From: Holdemanella porci
Lineage (GTDB): Bacteria > Bacillota_I > Bacilli_A > Erysipelotrichales > Erysipelotrichaceae
Assembly: GCF_019052655.1 (NCBI RefSeq)
Contig: NZ_JAHQVB010000051.1
Span: forward strand, 1-15,794
Length of the DNA: 15,794 nucleotides
Direction of reading: 5' to 3'
Part shown: piece by piece, positions 1-6,779 of the stretch
Numbering within the stretch: the stretch's first letter is position 1
Layout: every line of letters begins with the position of its first letter
Position numbers and translations under genes: made by a program
Notes under the pieces: model-generated
What the model was told of the DNA's origin: nothing
The model's input: only the letters and a program-made list of their open reading frames with translations
The model's database searches: none

Positions 1-83
1 CTATTATTATACGCTATTTCTCGTCAAAAATCAACCATTTGTTGTGACAGAGCCTAACAAGAAAGTGAAGGGAAGTGTAAAAA

Positions 84-284
84 ATGAAGAAATTAGATCC
101 TGTTGTCATTATTGTCGATGTGTTATTACTTATTGGATGTGGATGCATGTTCTTATATGGAAAGATGTCTGCTCATTCATTGTTTATTGTTGGTCTTGTT
201 TTGATTGCACTTTTAGTCGTTTATCTTTATGTCACAAACTATAAAGATAATCATTATGGAGGTAAATTCCATCAAGACTTTTAG
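84..284 (+). CDS. small two-helix membrane protein, function unknown
   Basis: A 66-aa protein. A purine-rich ribosome binding site (AAGGGAAG) ends about 7 nt before the ATG. Two hydrophobic stretches (about residues 7-24 and 32-51) are separated by a short loop containing GKMSAHS, and the tail (about 52-66) is polar with several charged residues, so a two-pass inner-membrane protein is the natural reading. No conserved motif is recognised. The stop codon runs directly into an intrinsic terminator, so this gene closes a transcription unit that begins left of the window. The longer overlapping frame from position 44 has Cys/Trp-rich shadow composition and no ribosome binding site. Confidence 0.65.
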   Translation: MKKLDPVVIIVDVLLLIGCGCMFLYGKMSAHSLFIVGLVLIALLVVYLYVTNYKDNHYGGKFHQDF

Positions 285-304
285 GCGGTAGAAATACCGC
301 TTTT
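285..304 (+). terminator. intrinsic terminator after the first small membrane protein gene
   Basis: GCGGTA-gaaa-TACCGC followed by TTTT: a 6-bp stem closed by a GAAA tetraloop. It starts 1 nt after the TAG stop at 282-284. The U tract is short, so read-through into the gene at 339 is possible. Confidence 0.6.
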
Positions 305-338
305 AATATGCTATATTTAGATTAAAGAAGGTAACTTT

Positions 339-620
339 ATGGGCGGATTGTGCGTATTACTATTAATGATGTTTTGTGTAGGATGGATCTTATGTGTGTT
401 TTTTCTATCGATGTTGATTCCACTATTGATCCTCTATAATGGAATTGTTGGTATTGTATGTTTTATTCTATATTTTGTATTACGCAAGAAATCTGTCTTT
501 ACCAAATATACAGAAGGCTATAAACATGTATTATCATCCATACTAAAATATGGATTGATTGTTTATGGAAGTATTTCACTTGTATTTAGTATCATTTTAG
601 CTATTTTAAATTTTTGTTAG
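339..620 (+). CDS. small hydrophobic membrane protein, function unknown
   Basis: A 93-aa very hydrophobic protein with a good ribosome binding site (AGAAGG, 6 nt before ATG). Hydrophobic spans lie at about residues 3-22, 24-47 and 68-92, with a single basic loop (RKK, then TKYTEGYKH) between the second and third, which suggests three transmembrane helices. No family is recognised. The stop is 8 nt before the Hsp70 start codon and the Hsp70 ribosome binding site lies across the stop, so the two genes are probably cotranscribed. It may be a membrane partner of the Hsp70/J-domain module, but that is guilt by association only. Confidence 0.6.
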   Translation: MGGLCVLLLMMFCVGWILCVFFLSMLIPLLILYNGIVGIVCFILYFVLRKKSVFTKYTEGYKHVLSSILKYGLIVYGSISLVFSIILAILNFC

Positions 621-628
621 GAGAGAAT

Positions 629-1162
629 ATGACAATATTAGGCGTAGATTTAGGAACAACCAACAGTTTAGCGGTTGTCTATAAAGAAGGAAAACCCGTA
701 TTGATTCCTAATGCGTATGGTGAATATGTAACTCCAAGTGCTGTCAGTATTTTGGATGGTAAGATTGTTGTTGGGAAATTGGCCAAGGAAAGACTCATTA
801 CGCATCCAGAATGTAGTGCATCTTTGTTTAAGCGAAATATGGGCACAGATGTTACTTATACATTAGATAAGAAAGAGTATGATTCGGCAACACTTTCTTC
901 TTTTATCTTGAAACAATTGATTGAAGATGCGCAAAATTATTTACATGAATCTATCGATGAAGTTGTGATCAGTGTTCCGGCTTATTTTAATGCGCGTCAA
1001 AGACAAGATACAAAGCGAATAGGCGAACTTTTAGGAATTAAAGTGGAGCGTTTGATCAATGAACCAAGTGCTGCAGCCATCGCATGCCATATGGAGTGCC
1101 ATCACATAGTGCATAATCACCAGAATGCTCTATTGATTTGCCGTTTTTCTTTCGATAAGTGA
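629..1162 (+). pseudogene. N-terminal fragment of an HscC-like Hsp70 chaperone, cut by an inversion
   Basis: Begins MTILGVDLGTTNS, the Hsp70 phosphate-1 loop, with AGGAGA just upstream of ATG 629; the in-frame ATG at 614 is less likely. Typical ATPase-domain landmarks follow: IPNAYGEYVTPSAVS, LFKRNMG, VVISVPAYFNARQRQ and INEPSAAA. Homology stops at His154-Met155, at the palindrome CCATATGGA (1087-1095). The last 22 codons (to 1162) are unrelated sequence. What is missing is the rest of the nucleotide-binding domain (the FDFGGGTLDV phosphate-2 segment onward) and the whole substrate-binding domain; these lie inverted at 3298-2021. LFKRNMG and, in the other half, DICPFSL resemble E. coli HscC more than housekeeping DnaK. 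In this orientation the fragment cannot form an ATPase and is probably inactive. Confidence 0.9.
1087..1095. repeat. left inversion breakpoint, palindromic CCATATGGA
   Basis: CCATATGG is self-complementary. The nine bases CCATATGGA recur inside the ten-base palindrome at 3294-3303. Hsp70 coding continuity ends here. No longer inverted homology is visible in the flanks (gcatg / gtgcc here; tcg / tgtaa at the right site). I saw no third copy of CCATATGG in the window. Confidence 0.75.
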
Positions 1163-1243
1163 TCCTAAAACAGGTTCATATTGTTCAAAAACACAATTCA
1201 ATTGTACAATTTCTTCATGTGTTAAATCATAAGGATCCATCAT
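1096..1243 (-). pseudogene. 5' part of a small unrecognised reading frame, separated from its 3' part by the inversion
   Basis: Read on the minus strand from ATG 1243, the frame runs MMDPYDLTHEEIVQLNCVFE and on to GSLIERK, then hits a stop after a run of five A (minus strand; 1144-1148). If that run had six A, the frame would continue KNGKSIEHSGDYALCDGTPYG up to the breakpoint. Across the restored junction it would go on CKRYTKLIVDNLL to a TGA at 3364-3366, about 70 residues in all. There is no clear ribosome binding site before 1243, and the frame is open a further 10 codons upstream (ENQFLINQI). No family is recognised. It may be an already decayed gene or a phase-variable or mis-sequenced one. 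Confidence 0.4.
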
Positions 1244-1311
1244 AATTTGATTTATGAGGAATTGATTTTCCTAAAGTTAAATATGTTTTCATAAGTAAAC
1301 ATTAACATAAT

Positions 1312-1334
1312 AAAAAGGCTATTTCTAGCCTTTT
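1312..1334 (-). terminator. intrinsic terminator of the J-domain gene
   Basis: On the minus strand AAAAGGCTA-gaaa-TAGCCTTTT continues into TTATTATG: a 9-bp stem with a GAAA loop and a U-rich tail, 60 nt past the J-domain stop. It lies inside the inverted segment, so it moved with the gene. Confidence 0.7.
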
Positions 1335-1394
1335 AGAGTTGATCATATCATACATTATATACAAATGAAGATTCTTGTTTTTTTCTTGTGATTG

Positions 1395-2024
1395 TTAAAG
1401 AATGTCCAATATCACCTCTAAAAGAATGACACTAACCACAATAAAAGCTGTAAAGGCTGGCCTTTTATATAATGGGACATTTGAATAATCCATCGCATTT
1501 GATAATTTTGACATACCATACTTTCCTAAATACATATAAATAGGATCTCTAAAATTCTTAATATATTTTAATTTACGAGATAAAAAGATGTCTTCTAATC
1601 TTCTACAGAACAATTCATCCTCTAAATACGGCATGATTTTAGGTTCTGTAAAAACTTGTACAATCTCTTTAGACCTAATCTTTTTAGGCAAACTTTTTTC
1701 AATCGAATTCAATATATCCTGATAAACAACAATATCCTTTTCATTCTTCACAAACAATGTTTCTACTTTAGGAATAGGTGGAGGAATGATTGTATCCTCT
1801 TTAGTCAAAATGGATTGTGTTTGAATATCTTGTTTATTTTGTTCAAATGAAACAGACTCTATTTCTTGATCTGGGTGTAGACACTGTTGATAAGCAGCCT
1901 GAATTTGTTTGAATTCTTCCGGATTCTCTTCAGGATGATACTGTTTTAAAAGTCTCGCATAAGCTTTTTTTATTTCTTTTTTATCCTTTGTAGGCTCAAT
2001 TCCTAATATTTCCCACGCATTCAT
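1395..2024 (-). CDS. tail-anchored J-domain (DnaJ-like) co-chaperone of the split Hsp70
   Basis: A 209-aa protein. Residues 1-50 form a J domain: NAWEILGIEPTKDKKEIKKA, then the helix II/III segment with KQYHPEENPEEF. The canonical HPD tripeptide is HPE here (His30-Pro31-Glu32), as in the HPE/RPE-type J proteins I recall alongside HscC-like chaperones (E. coli DjlB and HscD/DjlC). Residues 56-185 are a polar low-complexity linker followed by an alpha-rich region. Residues about 190-208 are one hydrophobic helix at the extreme C-terminus, so the protein is probably tail-anchored with the J domain in the cytoplasm. Its ATG overlaps the Hsp70 stop as ATGA, which indicates translational coupling and a dedicated chaperone pair. 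With the Hsp70 gene cut in two, it may now lack both partner and promoter. Confidence 0.85.
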   Translation of the reverse strand: MNAWEILGIEPTKDKKEIKKAYARLLKQYHPEENPEEFKQIQAAYQQCLHPDQEIESVSFEQNKQDIQTQSILTKEDTIIPPPIPKVETLFVKNEKDIVVYQDILNSIEKSLPKKIRSKEIVQVFTEPKIMPYLEDELFCRRLEDIFLSRKLKYIKNFRDPIYMYLGKYGMSKLSNAMDYSNVPLYKRPAFTAFIVVSVILLEVILDIL

Positions 2025-3298
2025 GCTAAATATTCTCCTTCTTCATCCTCTTCTTGACTAAAGATATCTAAAGAATCTACATTTTGACTTTCTTCGATTT
2101 GATTCAAGATTTGTGAAACTTGATTTATAAGACGTTTCCTTTTTTGAATATTGTTGATCAAAGTTTCCATATATTTTGTGAATTCTGAATGAAGACGCAT
2201 TAAATAATCTTGTGTTTCCTCATCCACTTCTTGATAGATTCTTTCAATACGAGCAAGCAGAGCATCCACTTCATTATTTTGATATAAAGCTAAAGATACT
2301 TCTTTGATGGAATCCAAACGAACAGAAGCATCTACTTTTTCTAACACATCGCCTTTTGATACTCTAAAAATATAATGTTCCTGGGTAGAATGTACAATGG
2401 CTTCTACATACAACATAGAATTAATGTCATACGAATAGATTAAATCGAACGATTCATAATCATGCATATTTCTAGGAACATGAATAAAAGCTTGGCCTAA
2501 AAATAAATTTTCTTTCGCATACATAGCCTGCCCTTGAAACACACTAATATTGACCTTGGTTTGCCCTTTATGCACGGTACGCAAAGTCATCTTTTTACTT
2601 GTTGGTAAAACTGAATTCTTAGGAATAAGCACGGTTGATAATTCTAAGCCTGGATTTTGTTCATTGTAAGTAGAAGTACTTAAGGAGAAAGGACAAATAT
2701 CCGTCACAACTACATCTTTAATATTTTCATCCCTTTGTTTAATACCAATGTATTTTCCAAGTCCAAGCGCAACTAAAGAATCCATGTTTTCTTCTTTTAA
2801 TACAGGAATATTTAAAGCGTCTGATAAATAATGTTGAAGTACCGGCATTTTGCTTGAGCCTCCTACAAGAATCAAACTATCAAGCTCACTAGCTGAAAAA
2901 CCACTGTCTTTTACGGCCTTACCAATCACATTTTTACAAGATTCTAGTAAGGAATGTGTAGTATTAAATAATACATTTTCATCAAATATACAATTATAAT
3001 TCTTATTTAAATGAACTAAAGATACTTCAGCCACACTTTGTGTACTCAACTTAATTTTGGCTTTTTCACAAGCACGTAAAATACTTTGTTGGAATGATAA
3101 ATCCAAAATATTATAGTTTAACCCATTTTTGAAACAAAAGTATTCGGCCATAGCTCGATCAAAATCTGTACCACCCAAATGATTGTTTCCGCTAATCGCA
3201 TTGATGCTAATCACATTTTCAAAACAGTCGACAACCGAAACATCTAAAGTTCCTCCACCAAAGTCAAACATGACGAATGTTTCATATTCATCGTCCAT
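2021..3298 (-). pseudogene. C-terminal two thirds of the HscC-like Hsp70, inverted relative to its N-terminus
   Basis: From Met at 3298 the protein reads MDDEYETFVMFDFGGGTLDV (phosphate-2 loop), then NNHLGGTDFDR, ILVGGSSKMP (adenosine-binding segment), VALGLGKY, VVTDICPFSLS, and a substrate-binding domain with the SYDINSMLYVEA strand. A charged helical tail follows (about 425 aa in all). The first seven residues of the longer open frame (from 3319, MYIFYIH) are read-in from beyond the breakpoint. HscC proteins carry the same run from INEPTAAA through about 15 residues to FDLGGGT. Joining residues 1-154 of the plus-strand fragment to this one gives exactly that spacing and a 579-aa protein. 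There is no start signal near 3298, so expression here is doubtful. Confidence 0.9.
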
Positions 3299-3303
3299 AT
3301 GGA
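3294..3303. repeat. right inversion breakpoint, palindrome TCCATATGGA
   Basis: A perfect 10-bp palindrome, sharing nine bases with 1087-1095. The midpoints of the two palindromes are 2,208 bp apart, which is the size of the inverted segment. It separates the Hsp70 C-terminal fragment (-) from the 3' end of the small frame that closes at 3366 (+). Confidence 0.75.
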
Positions 3304-3366
3304 TGTAAAAGATATACAAAACTAATTGTGGATAATTTACTTAAACAAGTGATTGATTCTTTTTGA
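3304..3366 (+). pseudogene. 3' part of the small reading frame divided by the inversion
   Basis: Twenty codons reading CKRYTKLIVDNLLKQVIDSF and then TGA. In the present arrangement nothing coding precedes them. After paper reversal they continue the minus-strand frame SIEHSGDYALCDGTPYG without a gap. Function unknown. Confidence 0.4.
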
Positions 3367-3404
3367 GAATTCTAATAAGCTATTATTAAAGGAGAAATTT
3401 AAAT

Positions 3405-4337
3405 ATGCAATATGGATTTGGAGTAGATATTGGTGGTACTACAATAAAGATTGGATTGTTTTCAGTGGATGGAGACTTGATGGAAAAATGGGAAATTCCA
3501 ACAAACAAAACAGATAATGGAAAATATATTCTTACTGAAATTGCTGATTTTATTAATCGTACTATTGAAACGAAAGGTATCGAAAAAAGTGATGTGATGG
3601 GTGTAGGTTTAGGTGTACCAGGACCAGTAAATAAGAATGGTTTTGTGAGTGTATGTGTGAATTTAGGATGGAATTCATTGAATGTTGAAAAAGAATTTCA
3701 TCAAATTTCAGGACTTAAAGTTAAAGTAGGTAACGATGCCAATGTGGCAGCTCTTGGTGAAATGTGGCAAGGTGCTGGGAAAGGATATCAAGATGTATTA
3801 ATGGTTACACTTGGCACTGGTGTTGGTGGCGGTTGTGTTTTAAATGGACAGATTGTTTCCGGAATTCATGGTGCTGGCGGAGAAATCGGACACATGCCTG
3901 TAAGGGATGATGAGAAAACTCCATGTAACTGTGGAAATCATGGATGTTTAGAACAATATGTTTCAGCTACTGGAATTGTTACTCAGGCTAAGAAGATGTT
4001 AGAGAATGATAAACGTCCTTCTAGTTTACGTGATTATGATTGTTTAGAAGCTAAACACATTTATGACGAGGCTAAAAAAGGGGATGTCATCGCTAACGAA
4101 TTAGTGGATTCCACTTGTAAAATTCTCGCAAAGGCATTGGCACAAGTCTGTAGTGTGATTGATCCAGAAATCATTGTGATTGGTGGTGGCGTTTCTAAAG
4201 CTGGAGATATCCTAACTTCAAGAATCAGTACATTCTTTAAAGAGTATGCATTTCATGCATGTAAAAATACACCAATCGTTTTGGCTAAACTTGAAAATGA
4301 TGCCGGAATGTATGGTTGTGTAAAATCATTATTTTAA
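3405..4337 (+). CDS. glcK: ROK-family glucokinase
   Basis: A 310-aa protein, the usual length for bacterial ROK glucokinases, which phosphorylate glucose to glucose-6-phosphate with ATP in the cytoplasm. The N-terminal phosphate loop reads VDIGGTTIK (residues 7-15). The sugar-binding and catalytic region contains GNDANVAALGE, the ATP-binding segment VTLGTGVGGG follows, then GEIGHMPV. The zinc-binding ROK signature is CNCGNHGCLE (about 172-181). The C-terminal adenosine segment is IIVIGGGVS. GGAGA lies 10 nt before ATG 3405. Family membership is certain; glucose specificity is inferred from the full set of glucokinase-type motifs. A bidirectional terminator follows immediately. It is a plausible original right-hand neighbour of the chaperone module and appears untouched by the inversion. 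Confidence 0.9.
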   Translation: MQYGFGVDIGGTTIKIGLFSVDGDLMEKWEIPTNKTDNGKYILTEIADFINRTIETKGIEKSDVMGVGLGVPGPVNKNGFVSVCVNLGWNSLNVEKEFHQISGLKVKVGNDANVAALGEMWQGAGKGYQDVLMVTLGTGVGGGCVLNGQIVSGIHGAGGEIGHMPVRDDEKTPCNCGNHGCLEQYVSATGIVTQAKKMLENDKRPSSLRDYDCLEAKHIYDEAKKGDVIANELVDSTCKILAKALAQVCSVIDPEIIVIGGGVSKAGDILTSRISTFFKEYAFHACKNTPIVLAKLENDAGMYGCVKSLF

Positions 4338-4344
4338 TTCTACT

Positions 4345-4376
4345 AAAAATGCAAGGATTCAGCCTTGCATTTTTTC
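4345..4376. terminator. bidirectional terminator between glucokinase and cardiolipin synthase
   Basis: AATGCAAGG-attcag-CCTTGCATT is flanked by A5 on the left and T5-6 on the right, so it works as a U-tailed hairpin on either strand. It serves glcK (+) and the convergent cardiolipin synthase gene (-). Confidence 0.85.
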
Positions 4377-5896
4377 TATAATAATGGTGAGAATATACGA
4401 ATAATGCTTAAAAATAAACCTTTCACAATATTCACATGGGTATCTTCTACTTGAATTTTTTTACAATGTTCTAATGTATCAAAAAAGTTTTGTTTCACAT
4501 CCATGATCTTCTTAGATTTATACAATAAAGTGCCATTTTCAAAGTGTAGGTATAAGGAGCGATAATCTAAGTTGATTGTTCCTACTGTGGCATATGTATC
4601 GTCACAAATAAAGACTTTTGAATGTACAAAACCAGGCTCATATTCATGAATTTTAACGCCGCCTTGAATTAATTGTTTATAATATGTAGTTCCCATATCA
4701 TGTACTATCTGTTTATCGGCAATACCGGGCATGATGATTCTAACATCAACACCTTTTTTAGCGGTATGAATTAATGTATTGATCATTTCTGAATCAATGA
4801 TGAGGTAGGGGGTCATTATATATACATATTTATTGGCACTATTTAATAAATCCTCATAAACGGATTGTCCCGTCAATTCTTCATCTAACGGAGTCTCTGC
4901 ATAAGGTGCAATATATCCATCAAACAAAGTTTCATCTACAACATCTTCATTTTTGAAAACAGAATAATCAAAGTCTTCATGACGTAAAGCGTTCCAGTTT
5001 GTTAGAAACATTACTAAATAAGACCAAACGGCTTTACCTTTAATACAAATGATATTGTCCATCCAATGACCATGTTTTACTTTCTTATTGATATATTCAT
5101 CAGCTAAATTCGCGCCACCACTAAAGGCAACTTTACCATCAATAATCAAAATTTTACGATGATCACGATGATTCATAATCGTATTAATGATTGGGGAAAT
5201 ACGATTAAAAGAAACAGCTTTGATTCCTTTTTTCTCTAATTGTTTCGCATAAGAAGCGGGAAGTGTACCTAAAGATCCCATATCATCATACATGATACGT
5301 ACTTCTACACCTTGTTTTACTTTTTCTTCTAAAATAGAAAGAATCGAATTAAACATAAACCCTTCTTCAATGATGAAATATTCCATAAAAATATAGTTTT
5401 CTGCCTTTTTTAGTTCTTCTAACATGACATTAAATCCATTTTCGCAGGGTGCATAATATTCAAAATCCGTATTTCGATAAATAGGGAAGCCCTCTTCATG
5501 TAAGAAAGCAAGCTGTGAGACATAGTCTGGATTATCGTTACGAATTTCATCAATAATCGATTCATCTTGTATATAGTTGCTAGATGCCTTTTTTTGTTCT
5601 TTAATAATATTGCGGAATGTTTTTCCAAACAACAAACTTAATAACATCAATACATACACAAATGTACCAAAGACAGGAAACAACATAATCAGAATAATCC
5701 ACATAAGATCTGAAGACAGATGTCTACTTGTACGTACGATATTTAATACGATTAAAATGGATAGAATGTGTAAAACAATTTCAATAAAGACAAAAGACGT
5801 TGTTAGCCATTTAAATAGATTACAATATAATACAATTTCACCTAATGCGATGATAACTAAAGGAATAATTCTTCCAAGCCATATTTTTAATTTCAT
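4376..5896 (-). CDS. cls: cardiolipin synthase (phospholipase D superfamily)
   Basis: A 506-aa membrane enzyme that condenses two phosphatidylglycerols into cardiolipin and glycerol. The N-terminus has about three hydrophobic helices (roughly 7-26, 35-53 and 63-90). Two HKD catalytic motifs are intact: His246-Arg-Lys248-(4)-Asp253 (HRKILIID) and His425-Ser-Lys427-(4)-Asp432 (HSKVFICD), each followed by the expected SGGANLADEY and TVGTINLDYRSL segments. Length and layout match Gram-positive Cls. The start codon overlaps the stop of a 71-codon upstream frame as ATGA, and the gene's own ribosome binding site is poor. The gene lies behind an unusually long leader with serial U-tailed hairpins (5948-6182), so attenuation is possible. 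Confidence 0.93.
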   Translation of the reverse strand: MKLKIWLGRIIPLVIIALGEIVLYCNLFKWLTTSFVFIEIVLHILSILIVLNIVRTSRHLSSDLMWIILIMLFPVFGTFVYVLMLLSLLFGKTFRNIIKEQKKASSNYIQDESIIDEIRNDNPDYVSQLAFLHEEGFPIYRNTDFEYYAPCENGFNVMLEELKKAENYIFMEYFIIEEGFMFNSILSILEEKVKQGVEVRIMYDDMGSLGTLPASYAKQLEKKGIKAVSFNRISPIINTIMNHRDHRKILIIDGKVAFSGGANLADEYINKKVKHGHWMDNIICIKGKAVWSYLVMFLTNWNALRHEDFDYSVFKNEDVVDETLFDGYIAPYAETPLDEELTGQSVYEDLLNSANKYVYIMTPYLIIDSEMINTLIHTAKKGVDVRIIMPGIADKQIVHDMGTTYYKQLIQGGVKIHEYEPGFVHSKVFICDDTYATVGTINLDYRSLYLHFENGTLLYKSKKIMDVKQNFFDTLEHCKKIQVEDTHVNIVKGLFLSIIRIFSPLL

Positions 5897-5947
5897 AAAT
5901 ATCCACTCATTTCTAGCATAAAGTAATATACCATTTTCACGAACAAT

Positions 5948-5987
5948 AAAAAAGAGCCAACTATGATTGGGTAGGTCATGCTGGCTC
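5948..5987 (-). terminator. terminator-like hairpin 52 nt upstream of cls
   Basis: On the minus strand GAGCCA...TGGCTC pairs around a 22-nt interior that also contains ATGA/TCAT, and is followed by six T. Because it lies between any upstream promoter and cls, it is either an attenuator or the end of an upstream RNA. Confidence 0.55.
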
Positions 5988-5988
5988 G

Positions 5989-6042
5989 AAAAAATACATA
6001 CCGAACAGGCCTAATCAGAAAGGAAAAGAAAAAACCTATCGG
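5989..6042 (-). terminator. second hairpin with U tract in the cls leader
   Basis: On the minus strand CCGATAGG (6042-6035) can pair, with a bulge, with CCTGTTCGG (6009-6001). A T6 run at 5994-5989 follows a short TATGTA segment. The stem is imperfect, so this is weaker than its neighbours. Confidence 0.35.
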
Positions 6043-6090
6043 CAAAACATAGTATACCACTCGTGTTTTTGATTTAAAAGAAAAAACAAT

Positions 6091-6118
6091 AAAAAATGAA
6101 ACCCACACTAGGTTTCAT
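6091..6118 (-). terminator. intrinsic terminator, minus strand
   Basis: ATGAAACC-tagtgtg-GGTTTCAT followed by TTTTTT. The loop CTAGTGT is exactly complementary to ACACTAG in the hairpin immediately upstream (6146-6152), so the two structures could be mutually exclusive or form a pseudoknot. Confidence 0.7.
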
Positions 6119-6130
6119 AAAACAATTTAT

Positions 6131-6282
6131 AAAAAGAGGAGAGAACTAGTGTATTAGTGTTTTTTTGAGGAGACTAGTTCTCAATCGACTGTTAGATGGA
6201 ATCACACATGAGATAGTTGGCGTTGATTATGTGTGACGTATTATTATTGTTTGTTGGCTTATAAACATTCATCTAACTGTCG
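6131..6282 (-). ncRNA. candidate structured RNA, about 150 nt, upstream of cls
   Basis: Read on the minus strand. An outer stem pairs CGACAGTTAGATG (6282-6270) with CATCTAACAGTCG (6198-6186), 12 of 13 paired. It encloses a perfect TCACACAT/ATGTGTGA hairpin (6236-6202). Then comes a perfect 10-bp hairpin GAGAACTAGT/ACTAGTTCTC (6182-6141) and a T5 tract at 6135-6131. The 5' stem begins 3 nt downstream of a TATAAT box, where a transcript would start. No protein-coding frame fits. It does not match the 6S, SRP, RNase P, tmRNA or T-box features I can recall. It could be a free small RNA or the aptamer part of a cls leader. Confidence 0.45.
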
Positions 6283-6284
6283 AA

Positions 6285-6293
6285 ATTATACCA
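6285..6293 (-). promoter_or_regulatory. extended -10 promoter for the structured RNA and possibly cls
   Basis: Minus strand TGGTATAAT: a perfect TATAAT with the TGn extension. The -35 region at 17 bp (ATTTAT) is poor, as is usual with extended -10 promoters. This is the only strong promoter seen upstream of cls. Confidence 0.6.
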
Positions 6294-6313
6294 TGTTTAT
6301 CTGAAAAATAAAT

Positions 6314-6325
6314 TGACATATGTCA
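6314..6325. promoter_or_regulatory. palindrome TGACATATGTCA, operator-like
   Basis: A perfect 12-bp palindrome about 20-30 bp upstream of the extended -10 box and just downstream of the TetR-like remnant. The half-site TTGACAT also occurs in the spaced dyad at 11737-11755. Position and symmetry suggest a repressor site; no protein is assigned. Confidence 0.3.
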
Positions 6326-6357
6326 TATTTTTGAAAATATTTTCTGAAATATAGACG

Positions 6358-6718
6358 TTATTCCTTTATATAAGGCAACATCAACTTATTAATTTCTGAA
6401 ACAGTTTTATTGCGAATTAAAATATCCGTATTCGAAGCTATTGTATATCCATACAATAAAGCAATCATACATTAATCAAGATCTTCACCTGACATCACTT
6501 CAAACACTGTTGATGTAACGCTTTGACTAGATAGTTGAAAAAAGAACTTTCAAATACATCTTTATGATCGGCTGTTAGATATCGTATTATACACTTATAG
6601 TTCGTGTGGAATTGGTTATGGAAGCGTTTAATGTAAATTTTAGAATCAATTCCTGTGTACTTATTTGTTCAATAGAAACGAATTTACCATCACGCTTAAA
6701 TGTAAGTCCTGCAGTGTT
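6358..6718 (-). pseudogene. decayed TetR/AcrR-like regulator
   Basis: Pieces of one protein are spread over shifting frames on the minus strand. A segment GKFVSIEQISTQELI is followed, in another frame, by IKRFHNQFHTNY, resembling the FYxHFxxKY end of a TetR helix-turn-helix. RYLTADHKDVFESSFFNYLV continues in that frame, then after another shift STVFEVMSGEDLD, an in-frame TAA, and IALLYGYTIASNTDILIRNK to a TAA at 6358-6360. At least two frameshifts and one stop are present. The TetR assignment rests mainly on the HTH end and the SGEDL...YG..IA tail pattern. Confidence 0.45.
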
Positions 6719-6779
6719 GCTGATGTAAAAAATTAAATGAATTATATAATTTGTACATTAAACTTGTACTTATTAACAA

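Noticed and set aside
1..57. Possible 3' end of an upstream plus-strand gene (frame ending in TAA at 55-57)
   Set aside because: All three plus frames are open for part of this stretch (stops at 43-45 and 55-57, third frame open to 244), so the true end of the upstream gene cannot be chosen.
44..244. 66-codon frame overlapping the first small membrane protein
   Set aside because: GTG start without a ribosome binding site, and Cys/Trp-rich shadow composition. The overlapping frame from 84 has a good site and a terminator at its stop.
3299..3319. First seven residues (MYIFYIH) of the minus-strand Hsp70 frame as its real start
   Set aside because: They are read-in from sequence beyond the breakpoint, without a ribosome binding site or similarity to Hsp70.
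6131..6282. Identity of the RNA as 6S, SRP, tmRNA, RNase P or a T-box leader
   Set aside because: None of the conserved segments I know for these classes is present; for example, there is no T-box TGG motif and no SRP GGAA tetraloop helix.
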